11,855 nucleotides of DNA. Source: FEN-727 sp036508635. GTDB lineage: Bacteria; Actinomycetota; Geothermincolia; Fen-727; Anoxymicrobiaceae. Shown here in pieces: positions 5,210 to 11,787 of the stretch (within the stretch, counting starts at the first letter, position 1; every line of letters begins with the position of its first letter). A program made the translations under genes and the position numbers. The stretch covers positions 1-11,855 of the forward strand of contig DATCGY010000090.1 of NCBI GenBank assembly GCA_036508635.1. The letters run 5' to 3'. The notes under the pieces were generated by a model that saw nothing but the letters and a program-made list of their open reading frames with translations, was not told the origin of the DNA and made no database searches.

Positions 5210-6732
5210 AGATACGGGCAAGACAACGAGCAATCAAGATCGACGAGTCGTTCGATGAATCGAACGAGGCAGCGGTTGCAATACGTTCGCTCGTGCCTCC
5301 TGATACAAGCATGGATGAAGAGGTGCTCGACAGGATGGTGAGACACCTGCTTTCCCTGCAGCGCAGGCACCTTTACGGACGGCAAGCCGGCCATCACCGC
5401 CGGCTCAGGACGGCGAGCCTTGTCGCCGCGGCAATCCTTGTGTTTGCCACTGTGCTGGTAGGCGTTATCGTTCCCGCATTCATGAGCGGGAGCAAGCCTG
5501 CCCCAACCGGAAGCATCGCCGTTCTCGGGTCGCTGAGAGGAACGGTGAGCGTCAAGCCGCCGGGCGGAAAGTGGCAAGCTGCTTCGGAGCGTGCGAAGAT
5601 GACGGCCGGCTGGACCGTGAAAACGGGAAAGGGGTCATTCGTCAGCGTGACGTTTCCAGAGGGCAGCATAATGCGGGTCAGCGATGAATCCGAAGCGGCG
5701 GTGGCGGCGATGACGCACAGCTCGATCACGGTCGAACACATTGCCGGAGACACTTACCACAGGGTCCATACCGGGACCAGGTACGCGGTCACCAACAGCG
5801 GTGTCCGGTCCACCGCGCTCGGTACGGCCTTTAACGTGGACAACAGGAAAGCGGGTAAGCTGGAGATACTTTCCGTGGAGCATGCGGTCGAGGTCGAGAT
5901 CGGCAAGCATCAGCCGATACGGGTCGCGGAAGGCGAGGTTATGCTTGTCTCGCTGAAGCAGGGGAAAAAGGCTGTCAAGCAGCCTGTCTCGCGCGAGCGG
6001 CTGGCTGACGGCAGGCTTTGCGCCAGCGTCCAGAGCGACGCCCAGGCGGGTTATTCGACGGGTATTTACGGAAAGCTCGACGTACCGCTGGCCAGCCAGC
6101 CCGAAGAACAGGCTCCGGAGGATTCTTCCCAGCCTGTAGTGCTGAACGGCACGGTCGGAGACCAGGGGGTATCCCTCGACTGGACCTTCTCCACACCCAT
6201 CAAGTGCAACTCGCTCGTACTCCTTCGCTCGGAGCACTCGGAGCCCGGGTTTCCGGCATCTGAGATCGCCAGGTACTCGGACACGTCGATCTCGTCGGCG
6301 ACTGACGACAGCATAGATCGCGGCCACACTTATCAATATCGCCTGGCGGCGTTATTGGAGTCAGGCGAGGTATCGGCTTACAGCAATACTGTAGTGATCT
6401 TCGTGGATAGCGGGCCCGCACTGCAGGATGTCTCCATCACGCTGAGCGCCAGCGCGGGACCTAACGGAATCACCCTGGAATGGGGGGTCTCCGGCGCAAC
6501 GACTTTCACCGGATTCGTGGTCGAAAGGGTTATAGAGAACGCTCCCGGCGGATCCTCCACACCTGTCGGAACCACCACTACGAAGACAGTGGATTCAACC
6601 AACGTCTTCTTCACCTTCCAGGACAACTCGGTCTCCGCCGGGTATTCGTACACCTACAGGATCGGTCTCGTAGTGAACGGAGCCGTGGTGTACTACTCGA
6701 CACCGAAGACCGTCGATATGCCCGGCCGGTAG
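5206..6732 (+). CDS. Membrane-anchored FecR-domain protein with two FN3-like domains (putative sigma regulator)
   Basis: This 508-residue protein has a cytoplasmic N-terminal segment (1-68, acidic then basic), one transmembrane span (about 70-94) and a large outer part. Residues about 130-235 form a FecR domain: a GWTVKTGKGSFVSVTFPEGS start, an NSGVRSTALGTAFNV signature, then a beta-rich end. Two fibronectin-III-like domains follow at about 310-400 (TYQYRLAALLESGEVSAYSN) and 405-505 (YTYRIGLVVNG). FecR proteins relay envelope signals to a partner sigma factor, and the ATGA overlap with the sigma gene supports that role. No zinc anti-sigma motif (HxxxCxxC) is seen, and there is no neighbouring TonB receptor, so the iron-citrate paradigm does not transfer directly. 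The FN3 domains suggest contact with a wall or extracellular polymer, which is inference. It ends 19 bp from the convergent zinc-ribbon gene. Confidence 0.82.
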   Translation: MKIRARQRAIKIDESFDESNEAAVAIRSLVPPDTSMDEEVLDRMVRHLLSLQRRHLYGRQAGHHRRLRTASLVAAAILVFATVLVGVIVPAFMSGSKPAPTGSIAVLGSLRGTVSVKPPGGKWQAASERAKMTAGWTVKTGKGSFVSVTFPEGSIMRVSDESEAAVAAMTHSSITVEHIAGDTYHRVHTGTRYAVTNSGVRSTALGTAFNVDNRKAGKLEILSVEHAVEVEIGKHQPIRVAEGEVMLVSLKQGKKAVKQPVSRERLADGRLCASVQSDAQAGYSTGIYGKLDVPLASQPEEQAPEDSSQPVVLNGTVGDQGVSLDWTFSTPIKCNSLVLLRSEHSEPGFPASEIARYSDTSISSATDDSIDRGHTYQYRLAALLESGEVSAYSNTVVIFVDSGPALQDVSITLSASAGPNGITLEWGVSGATTFTGFVVERVIENAPGGSSTPVGTTTTKTVDSTNVFFTFQDNSVSAGYSYTYRIGLVVNGAVVYYSTPKTVDMPGR

Positions 6733-6751
6733 AAACACCCGTGTCGGCGTC

Positions 6752-8062
6752 TCAGTTGTTCACCTTCCAGGTGCCGTTCTGGTTGATCAAAGTCACGGTC
6801 GTTCGAAGCTTGTTCGTAGAGGATGCGCTTAGGAGGTCGTAGACCTGCGTCTCTCCGTCCGCCGCCATGTTCACCACCAGTTTCGACACTTCCACCGTGG
6901 CGTTTGTCGGTTTGCCGGCCGGAGTCATGCTGGTGGTCCTGGCCTCGAAACTCTTGAGCGATGCCACTCCTCCCTGTTTCGTGAGAGGCTCGACGATGGC
7001 CATTATCTCGCTGCCGTAAGCGGCCCCGGGAACGGACACGGAGTTGATCCTCACCTGATCGCCGGACAGCACCTCTTTTACATAGTCCTGAAGAGCGGCG
7101 ACCGGCTCCGCGGGCGAGGCGGTCTTCTTGCGAAGGAACCCGTAATAGACCCCAGCGTACGCGACCCCTCCCGCGAGGAGTATCGCAATGATTATCACTG
7201 CCACGTTCATGACCGTCTTTAGGCGGCTCTTTTCGCCATGGACCTCAGTTTGTGTCTCGGGCGGAGCCTTCTCGGTTATGGTCAACCCGAACGGGTCGTC
7301 TGCAGTCTGCACTCCCGCACCTGCAACAGAGGACGCCTCAAGCGCGCCTTTGTAACCGCTGGCCAAAGAGTCGTCCAGCACTACTTTCTCGGGGGGCGCA
7401 TAGGCTCCAGGGGGGATCACGGGGGCGCCTGCCGGCGTGCCGGCTGCCGTGCCGCCGGGCATGGCGGTGTCGACCGGGCCCGCGGGCGCCTGGCCCGGGG
7501 TGTCGGTCTGGACCATCTCTTCGGCCATCGCGATGAAATCCACTTCCTCCCTGGCAAGCGGGACGTCGGTCTCGCCTCCGGGCCCTCCTATGGGGTCCCA
7601 TGAGGGTGCTGTCACTGGAGCAGGAGGTTGCTCTTCCAATGAAGGAGGAGGAACCGGTGCCGGAGGCTGTTGTTCCAACGCTCGCTGTGGCGGTGGAACC
7701 GGTGTTGGAGCAGGTTGTTGTTCCCACGCTGGCGGCACAGGTGGTTGGGCGGGTGGGCGCTGTACCTGCGGAGGTTGCTGAACGGCGCCGCTCGGACTCA
7801 GCCCCGGCGCTGAAGCCGGCCGGGGGGTGGCGCCCTGTCCTGAGGGTGAGATCTTTTTTCGAGGTTCCGCCTGTATCTCCCACGGCGGAACCTCTCCATC
7901 CGGGCCTGGCCCGGGCCCCGGCCGTTGCGGGCCGGGCGCCGAAGAGCCCGGTGCGGAACCGGGCGTGGCAGCGGGCGGCGCGGTCCTGGTTATCGGACTT
8001 CCGCACCGCGGGCAGGCGAGCGCGCCTTCGCTCAGGCTCTCACCGCAGAACTCACATTCCAT
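6752..8062 (-). CDS. Zinc-ribbon, proline-rich, single-span membrane protein with NTF2/DUF4878-like outer domain
   Basis: This is a 436-residue protein of unknown function. Residues 1-21 form a zinc ribbon (CEFC and CPRC; C3, C6, C17, C20). A long low-complexity region rich in Pro, Ala, Gly and Gln runs to about 175. An acidic, ordered-looking stretch (EEVDFIAMAEEMVQ) and another linker follow, then one transmembrane helix at about 286-310. The C-terminal 120 residues (PVAALQDYVKEVLSGD through LINQNGTWKV) resemble the NTF2/DUF4878-like fold seen outside the membrane in Gram-positive proteins. The expected topology is zinc ribbon inside and C-terminal domain outside. GGAGGT at 8077-8072, 9 bp upstream, selects ATG 8062; an upstream ATG at 8086 would place that site inside the gene. 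It follows the transpeptidase gene by about 100 bp on the same strand. Confidence 0.82.
   Translation of the reverse strand: MECEFCGESLSEGALACPRCGSPITRTAPPAATPGSAPGSSAPGPQRPGPGPGPDGEVPPWEIQAEPRKKISPSGQGATPRPASAPGLSPSGAVQQPPQVQRPPAQPPVPPAWEQQPAPTPVPPPQRALEQQPPAPVPPPSLEEQPPAPVTAPSWDPIGGPGGETDVPLAREEVDFIAMAEEMVQTDTPGQAPAGPVDTAMPGGTAAGTPAGAPVIPPGAYAPPEKVVLDDSLASGYKGALEASSVAGAGVQTADDPFGLTITEKAPPETQTEVHGEKSRLKTVMNVAVIIIAILLAGGVAYAGVYYGFLRKKTASPAEPVAALQDYVKEVLSGDQVRINSVSVPGAAYGSEIMAIVEPLTKQGGVASLKSFEARTTSMTPAGKPTNATVEVSKLVVNMAADGETQVYDLLSASSTNKLRTTVTLINQNGTWKVNN
7604..7733 (-). repeat. Degenerate Pro/Gln tandem repeat inside the zinc-ribbon protein
   Basis: The coding frame shows about three copies of a 14-16-residue unit: AWEQQPAPTPVPPPQ, ALEQQPPAPVPPPS and LEEQPPAPVTAPS. 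The DNA copies are similar enough (GAACAACA.CCTC/GCTCC.GCACCGGTTCC) to suggest recent slippage expansion. It probably forms an extended flexible linker. Confidence 0.6.
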
Positions 8063-8141
8063 CCGCTCGTTACCTCCAAGAAACATCCAGGAAGAAGATC
8101 ACAGCAATGTCTGCCCATGTTCAGGCGTTCGACAACCTGTG

Positions 8142-8165
8142 ACGTGCGCCCGGCCGGTCGCACGT
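8142..8165 (-). terminator. Stem-loop directly after the L,D-transpeptidase stop codon
   Basis: A perfect 7-bp stem, ACGTGCG at 8142-8148 with CGCACGT at 8159-8165, closes a GC-rich 10-nt loop that can add two more pairs. It starts immediately after the TAA of the transpeptidase. The downstream strand lacks a T-run, so it is either an atypical high-GC terminator or a 3'-end stabiliser. If it terminates, the zinc-ribbon gene needs its own promoter. Confidence 0.45.
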
Positions 8166-10268
8166 TTACTGAGGCATGCAGAAATACTCTGCCTGTTCGG
8201 TGACAACCGGCTTGTCAGCATGAACCTCAACCGCGCTCCCGGTCCATTCAACGCCCGGGACATCATCGACGTGCAGCGTGAACCTGCTCTTGGGCGCGAC
8301 CCCGAATGTAGCACCGACATCGGCTCCATTCTCGACGTGGAAGAGGAACGTCACGGTAGTAGGTTCCGTTCCGGGGTTCAACACCAGCAGGTATTCATCA
8401 AAAGTGCCGCCGGTGAAACCTTCGGCGAAGTACCAGTCCTTCGAAGGTGCCGTGACTCCTCCTGTCTGGCTGCCACCGCGACGTGAGTCGCGCGCCAGGT
8501 ACATGGACCTCTCTACCACGATGTCCCTGTCTGAATGCACGATCGCGGCAGTATCAGCGCTGGCGAGACCGGGAATGGAATCGACGGCCACCGTACCGCG
8601 TGAATATGGCGCGACATTGCACTGGTAATTGAACGGGCCGTTAGATGTACAGAACTCAACGTTCACGTTCGCGACCTGCCCGGTCGGGTTCAGCATGAGG
8701 ATATACTCATCGAAGTAATTACCGGTACACCCTTCGGCGAGGTACCACGTCTTTGCCGTCTTGTTCTGACCGGTGACTGTATCCCCGCCGTTGACGCCGT
8801 TGGGGTTACCGGTCCAGTCGTAATACTCGGACCGGGCGGCTACAACCGATTGGGTCGAATCAACACGGATTGAGATTTCTTTGCCGTTGCAACCCGGAAG
8901 CGCGTTCACAAGGGTCGTGCCGCGGCTTTCCGGGGGCATGGTGAAGTCGTGGAAGTAAGCCTGGCTGCCGCGAATATAGTAGGTCACGTGGCATTTGGTA
9001 GTCTTTTTACTCGGGTTGAACAGGAGAAGGTACGTGCTGAAGAGAGCCCCCGTGTACCCCTCCGCGAAGTACCAGGTTTTTGACGGGGCGGTCGCGCCGA
9101 GATAGCATGTCCCACCCCTCCTGCCTGCCATGTTGAAATACTCCGACTGCTGGACGACCACGGGGCCGTCAGCCGCCACCTTTATCCCGTGGCCGTACGA
9201 GCAGGGCAGCCCGCTCACCCTGTTGACAGACACCGTGAACCTCGTCCCGGGCGCGAGGAAGTAATTCTCGACTACCTGCGGATGGCCCTCGGGGTAATAG
9301 GTGGTGTGCGCATTGACCGCCGAAGCTCCCGGATTGAAGAACGTAAGATACTCGGTGAACTCTGCGTCTATATAGCCCTCGGCGAAGTACCACGTCTTTG
9401 ACGGAGCGGGAGCGCCGTTCGAACAGAGAGCTCCCTTGAGAGGCATCCGCCCGTAAGAGCCGGGGATTATCGTGAGCGGCGTGCCGTCAGGGGCCCAGTA
9501 ATACGGCCAGTAGGCCTCCAGTGGATGAAGCCGGATGCAACCGTGCGACCGCGGGGTCACACCGAGGTTCTCCTCGTATTCCCCGAGGTAGCTCGGCCAG
9601 GAGTGCATCCCGTAGTTCGGCTTCCAATCCATCCAGTAGTTGCATCCGCTGACGGTGCCGCGATGATCCATTATGTGATAGTTGCCGGTGGGGGTGATCC
9701 CCCCGGCCCCGGTGCTGCATCTCAGGATATTGACTATGACCCCGCTCTCGAAGAAGTACACACGCTGGTCGGCCAGCGATACCACGATAGACTTCGTGAC
9801 GGCGGTCGCCCGCCTGTACTTCTTCGGACGCGCCTGGACGGGAGCTGATTGCGGGCCCTCCTGCCAGTTCTGATCGAGGGCGGACACGCGGTAGTAATAG
9901 GTGGCGCCACCCTTTATGTCGTTATCGAGAAAGAACGGGAAAGCTTCCATCGTGGAAGCCGACACCCCTCCAACGTATACGTAAGAGCCGTTTGGCCTGT
10001 CGGCGCGATATACCTTGTACCCCGCGCACTCGGGGCGGTGGTTCCATGAGAGCGTGACACGCAGGCCTAGGTCCTCCTGGCGAGGAAAGACCTCGAGCCC
10101 TTCGGGCGGCTGCGGCCCTCCCGCGGGCGCCGATGCCGCAAAAGCCAGCGACTGGCAGGCGGGTAGTAACAGGAGGATGACGAGGGTGGCCATGACGGCT
10201 ATCTGAAAGGCAAAGCGAGCGCGCGGCCCCTTCCCTTTCCGGGCGGTATTCGGGCGCTTGACGTCCAT
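8166..10268 (-). CDS. Secreted FN3-YkuD L,D-transpeptidase with four WYFAEG modules
   Basis: This is a 700-residue exported protein. A basic start (MDVKRPNTARKGKGPRARF) precedes a hydrophobic core (22-45) ending in AFAASA, a likely signal peptide; LPAC at 35-38 is a borderline lipobox. Residues about 54-148 are a fibronectin-III domain. Residues about 155-268 are the YkuD catalytic domain, which makes 3-3 peptidoglycan cross-links or attaches proteins to the wall: STGAGGITPTGNYHI, H222 in GMHSW, and SHGCIRLH with H242 and nucleophile C244. The rest is four modules of about 105 residues. GGGGG, 4 bp upstream, selects ATG 10268; the open frame extends to 10343 but those residues precede a normal signal peptide and look non-coding. 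Its envelope role fits the FecR and zinc-ribbon neighbours. Most L,D-transpeptidases lack the WYFAEG tail, so surface display is likely. Confidence 0.9.
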   Translation of the reverse strand: MDVKRPNTARKGKGPRARFAFQIAVMATLVILLLLPACQSLAFAASAPAGGPQPPEGLEVFPRQEDLGLRVTLSWNHRPECAGYKVYRADRPNGSYVYVGGVSASTMEAFPFFLDNDIKGGATYYYRVSALDQNWQEGPQSAPVQARPKKYRRATAVTKSIVVSLADQRVYFFESGVIVNILRCSTGAGGITPTGNYHIMDHRGTVSGCNYWMDWKPNYGMHSWPSYLGEYEENLGVTPRSHGCIRLHPLEAYWPYYWAPDGTPLTIIPGSYGRMPLKGALCSNGAPAPSKTWYFAEGYIDAEFTEYLTFFNPGASAVNAHTTYYPEGHPQVVENYFLAPGTRFTVSVNRVSGLPCSYGHGIKVAADGPVVVQQSEYFNMAGRRGGTCYLGATAPSKTWYFAEGYTGALFSTYLLLFNPSKKTTKCHVTYYIRGSQAYFHDFTMPPESRGTTLVNALPGCNGKEISIRVDSTQSVVAARSEYYDWTGNPNGVNGGDTVTGQNKTAKTWYLAEGCTGNYFDEYILMLNPTGQVANVNVEFCTSNGPFNYQCNVAPYSRGTVAVDSIPGLASADTAAIVHSDRDIVVERSMYLARDSRRGGSQTGGVTAPSKDWYFAEGFTGGTFDEYLLVLNPGTEPTTVTFLFHVENGADVGATFGVAPKSRFTLHVDDVPGVEWTGSAVEVHADKPVVTEQAEYFCMPQ
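8169..9401 (-). repeat. Four tandem WYFAEG modules in the L,D-transpeptidase
   Basis: The modules begin at residues about 290, 396, 505 and 609 of the protein. Their signatures are KTWYFAEGY, KTWYFAEGYTG, KTWYLAEGCTG and KDWYFAEGFTG. Each continues with an (F)xxYLxxxNP motif, a central SRxT-type turn (TRFTV, SRGTT, SRGTV, SRFTL), and ends with a VVxxxSEYF-like strand. The spacing (106, 109, 104) and order are constant, so these are beta-sandwich-like repeat domains produced by duplication. The copies differ widely in DNA sequence, so the duplication is old. Confidence 0.88.
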
Positions 10269-10336
10269 TACGACCCCCAGTCGGGTATACGAGTCTTTCT
10301 TGCTTCGGCAAAAAATATGATAACAGAAGTGATGGG

Positions 10337-10657
10337 ATGGCACCTGTTGAAGGCGGGGGCCGGCAGATGAGATTTGAAGTCGTTCGTGCCAAAGGCGTCA
10401 TCGAGAACGCCTTCCTGAATATGGGCCCGAGAATCGTCAAAGCCGGCCTCGCGGTACACGGAGGCGAGACGCTCGACGAGCGGGCAACGGTTTTCATCTA
10501 TGAAAAAGCAGCCAACGTCAAGCTCCCTTTTGTTTTCAGCTCTCTTCTGTCATGGCATATCGAGGCGAAGCGCCTTCAGACATCTATCCGTGCTTCTGAG
10601 AGAGGCACAATATGCCGGTACGAACCGACGTGTCGTGTTCCCCGACTGGCTGGTTGA
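10337..10657 (+). CDS. Hypothetical protein, probably cut short by the adjacent IS110 element
   Basis: I do not recognise this ORF. From ATG 10337 it encodes 106 residues; an internal ATG at 10367, with GGGGG 8 bp upstream, is an equally good start. The stretch from MRFEVVRAKGVIENAF to about residue 75 (ending near LPFVFSS) has balanced composition and GC-rich third positions, as in real genes here, while the opposite-strand frame is low in complexity. After about position 10555 the ORF lies antisense to the transposase 3' end, and its last 30 residues (rich in R, S, T, C) look like read-through into the mobile element. The native C-terminus is therefore probably missing. It is divergent from the transpeptidase gene; TATGAT at 10316-10321 could be its -10 box. 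It may be a fragment or non-functional. Confidence 0.45.
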   Translation: MAPVEGGGRQMRFEVVRAKGVIENAFLNMGPRIVKAGLAVHGGETLDERATVFIYEKAANVKLPFVFSSLLSWHIEAKRLQTSIRASERGTICRYEPTCRVPRLAG

Positions 10658-11413
10658 AGGCACCAGCCCGGAGTAGGAGGCGAGCCCCTTGGCCGAGCTG
10701 AACCGGGATATGTCGCCTATCTCCCCCGCGATCATGAGAGCCAGGAACTCTCCTATCCCCGGGACCGTGGCAAGCAGCTGGGCATCTGCACGCTCACAGA
10801 ACTTCTCGTGGACGAGCCCATCCGCCCGGTCTATCTGCACCCCGAGGGCCTCGATCATGCCCAGGTAGGCATCTACCGAATCGCGGTAGGCGGGTGCGAG
10901 CTCCAGACCCTTCAGGTAGCACATCCCCTTCTTGGAGAAGAGGTCTGAGAACGGGTTGGGTATGTTCATCCTGGTCAGCACCGCGTGTACCTTGTTCTTG
11001 TATCCCGCCCGTGATCGCACCAGGTATGCCCTCATCCTGACCAGCTCTCGCAGTTGCCTGGTCGCGTGGTCGGCCTTGTAGGCCTCGGCGATGAAGTCGC
11101 TCCTGAGCAGTCTGGCAAGAACAAGCGAGTCCAGGGTATCCGTCTTGATCTTGGCAGAGCCTATCGCCTTGGTCCTGTAGGGGTGGGCGAGCTTGTTCTC
11201 CAGGCCCATCTCGTCTAGAAGGTCGCACATCCAGTTCCAGTTCGGCCCCGCTTCCAGCACCACCCTCACCTCTGAGTCGAAACCGGAGAGGAACTCCCTT
11301 ATCTCGGTCTCGCTGTTCTCCAGCCTCTTGCCCCTTATCAGGAGCTCGCAGTCATCGTCGATGACGCTCACGACGCTGAACTTCTTGTGCAAGTCCATAC
11401 CGGCGTGTAGCAT
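10550..11413 (-). CDS. IS110-family transposase, apparently C-terminally truncated
   Basis: This is a 287-residue DEDD recombinase of the IS110/IS1111 group. The N-terminal RuvC-like domain shows D7 in MDLHKKF, E54 in VVLEAGP, and D92 and D95 in KTDTLDSLVLA, the full metal-binding set. A coiled helical region follows (REL VRMRAYLVRSRAGYKNK). The C-terminal Transposase_20 domain starts at VPGIGEFLALMIAGEIGDI and continues through AKGLASYSGLVPSTSQSGNTTR. Family members then normally continue into a GxITKxGSxxLRW-type segment holding the catalytic serine. Here it is replaced by about 25 unrelated residues and a stop, and neither other minus-strand frame restores the motif cleanly. Usual length is about 320-420 residues, so the protein is probably inactive. 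ATG 11413 has AAAGGAGG 9 bp upstream. Confidence 0.85.
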   Translation of the reverse strand: MLHAGMDLHKKFSVVSVIDDDCELLIRGKRLENSETEIREFLSGFDSEVRVVLEAGPNWNWMCDLLDEMGLENKLAHPYRTKAIGSAKIKTDTLDSLVLARLLRSDFIAEAYKADHATRQLRELVRMRAYLVRSRAGYKNKVHAVLTRMNIPNPFSDLFSKKGMCYLKGLELAPAYRDSVDAYLGMIEALGVQIDRADGLVHEKFCERADAQLLATVPGIGEFLALMIAGEIGDISRFSSAKGLASYSGLVPSTSQSGNTTRRFVPAYCASLRSTDRCLKALRLDMP

Positions 11414-11419
11414 GACTAC

Positions 11420-11477
11420 CAGCCTCCTTTCTTGCCATTCTCGGTTGGTTCCAAACAGAGAATAGCATCGGAGGCTG
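11420..11477 (-). promoter_or_regulatory. Hairpin sequestering the transposase Shine-Dalgarno
   Basis: An 8-bp stem pairs CAGCCTCC at 11420-11427 with GGAGGCTG at 11470-11477. Inside it, TGCcATTCTC (about 11433-11442) pairs with GAGAATaGCA (about 11458-11467), with one mismatch. On the transposase mRNA the outer stem contains the AAAGGAGG ribosome-binding site. Transcripts started outside the element would fold this hairpin and block translation, a known way insertion sequences avoid activation by read-through. Confidence 0.55.
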
Positions 11478-11591
11478 CTTCTTCATGACATCAGGTGTCG
11501 ATTTTTACGATATTTCTCCGTGTCGCCCAAACGGGTGAAAAACCTTCATTACTGTTGAAAAAAACCCAAAGATAGCATATCTATAGACAGG

Positions 11592-11773
11592 AAGCACTGC
11601 ATTTGCGCTGATCGATCTGAAGATCTTTCAACGCTGTTGTGCTTAAGACCCTATCAGCTCCGAATAGGAACCGAGAGGGACGCTGTGACCCGCGGGTTGT
11701 AATTTGGTCACCTGGCCCGTGGCGAGCGAGTGGTGAAACCGGCCCGATCAATACTTGATCGGGTTCTTTTTTT
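11592..11773 (+). promoter_or_regulatory. Structured leader with terminator: candidate attenuator or riboswitch
   Basis: Hairpins in order are AAGCAC/GTGCTT (11592-11597 with 11639-11644), CCTAT/ATAGG (11650-11654 with 11664-11668), GTGACC/GGTCAC (11685-11690 with 11706-11711), and a terminator at 11743-11773. A promoter candidate lies just upstream, and the next gene starts 14 bp after the T-run. No plus-strand gene precedes the terminator within the window's previous kilobase, so it most likely acts on this leader. The class is not recognised; faint resemblance to parts of cobalamin and TPP motifs does not hold up. Confidence 0.4.
11743..11773 (+). terminator. Rho-independent terminator upstream of the right-edge gene
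   Basis: A perfect 9-bp stem, CCCGATCAA at 11743-11751 and TTGATCGGG at 11755-11763, has a TAC loop and is followed by TTCTTTTTTT (11764-11773). It is by far the best intrinsic terminator in the window. Confidence 0.85.
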
Positions 11774-11787
11774 AACGGGAGGTACGT

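Larger units (their letters stand above)
10550..11540 (-). mobile_element. IS110-family insertion sequence, partial (ends approximate)
   Basis: The element comprises the transposase gene and the structured noncoding region upstream of it. IS110 members lack long terminal inverted repeats, so the ends cannot be fixed by eye. The transposase-distal end appears lost, because the reading frame departs from the family before the catalytic serine, and it abuts the hypothetical ORF. The upstream end is placed after the last hairpin at about 11540, but could reach about 11660. Confidence 0.6.
11478..11787. other. Noncoding stretch between the transposase and the right-edge gene
   Basis: With 11414-11477 this makes 374 bases without a gene. 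On the IS side there are small hairpins at 11487-11499 (GACAT/GTGTC) and 11527-11536 (CCC/GGG). An AT-rich patch at 11550-11590 holds TTGAAA at 11555-11560 and, 17 bp on, TATCTA at 11578-11583, a possible plus-strand promoter. The 11592-11773 part is a structured leader ending in an intrinsic terminator. I see no ORF with coding character. Confidence 0.5.

Noticed and set aside
6735..6744. ACAC-CC-GTGT palindrome between the convergent FecR and zinc-ribbon genes
   Set aside because: A 4-bp stem with a 2-nt loop and no T-tract is too weak to call a bidirectional terminator.
9922..10497. Minus-strand 191-codon frame over the transpeptidase start
   Set aside because: It is out of frame with the transpeptidase, low in complexity (S, T, P, R) and crosses its promoter region.
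11660..11745. Cobalamin- or TPP-riboswitch resemblance in the right-edge leader
   Set aside because: Isolated strings (CGCTGTGACC, CCGAGAGGG) recall parts of those classes, but the rest of each conserved core and its order are missing.
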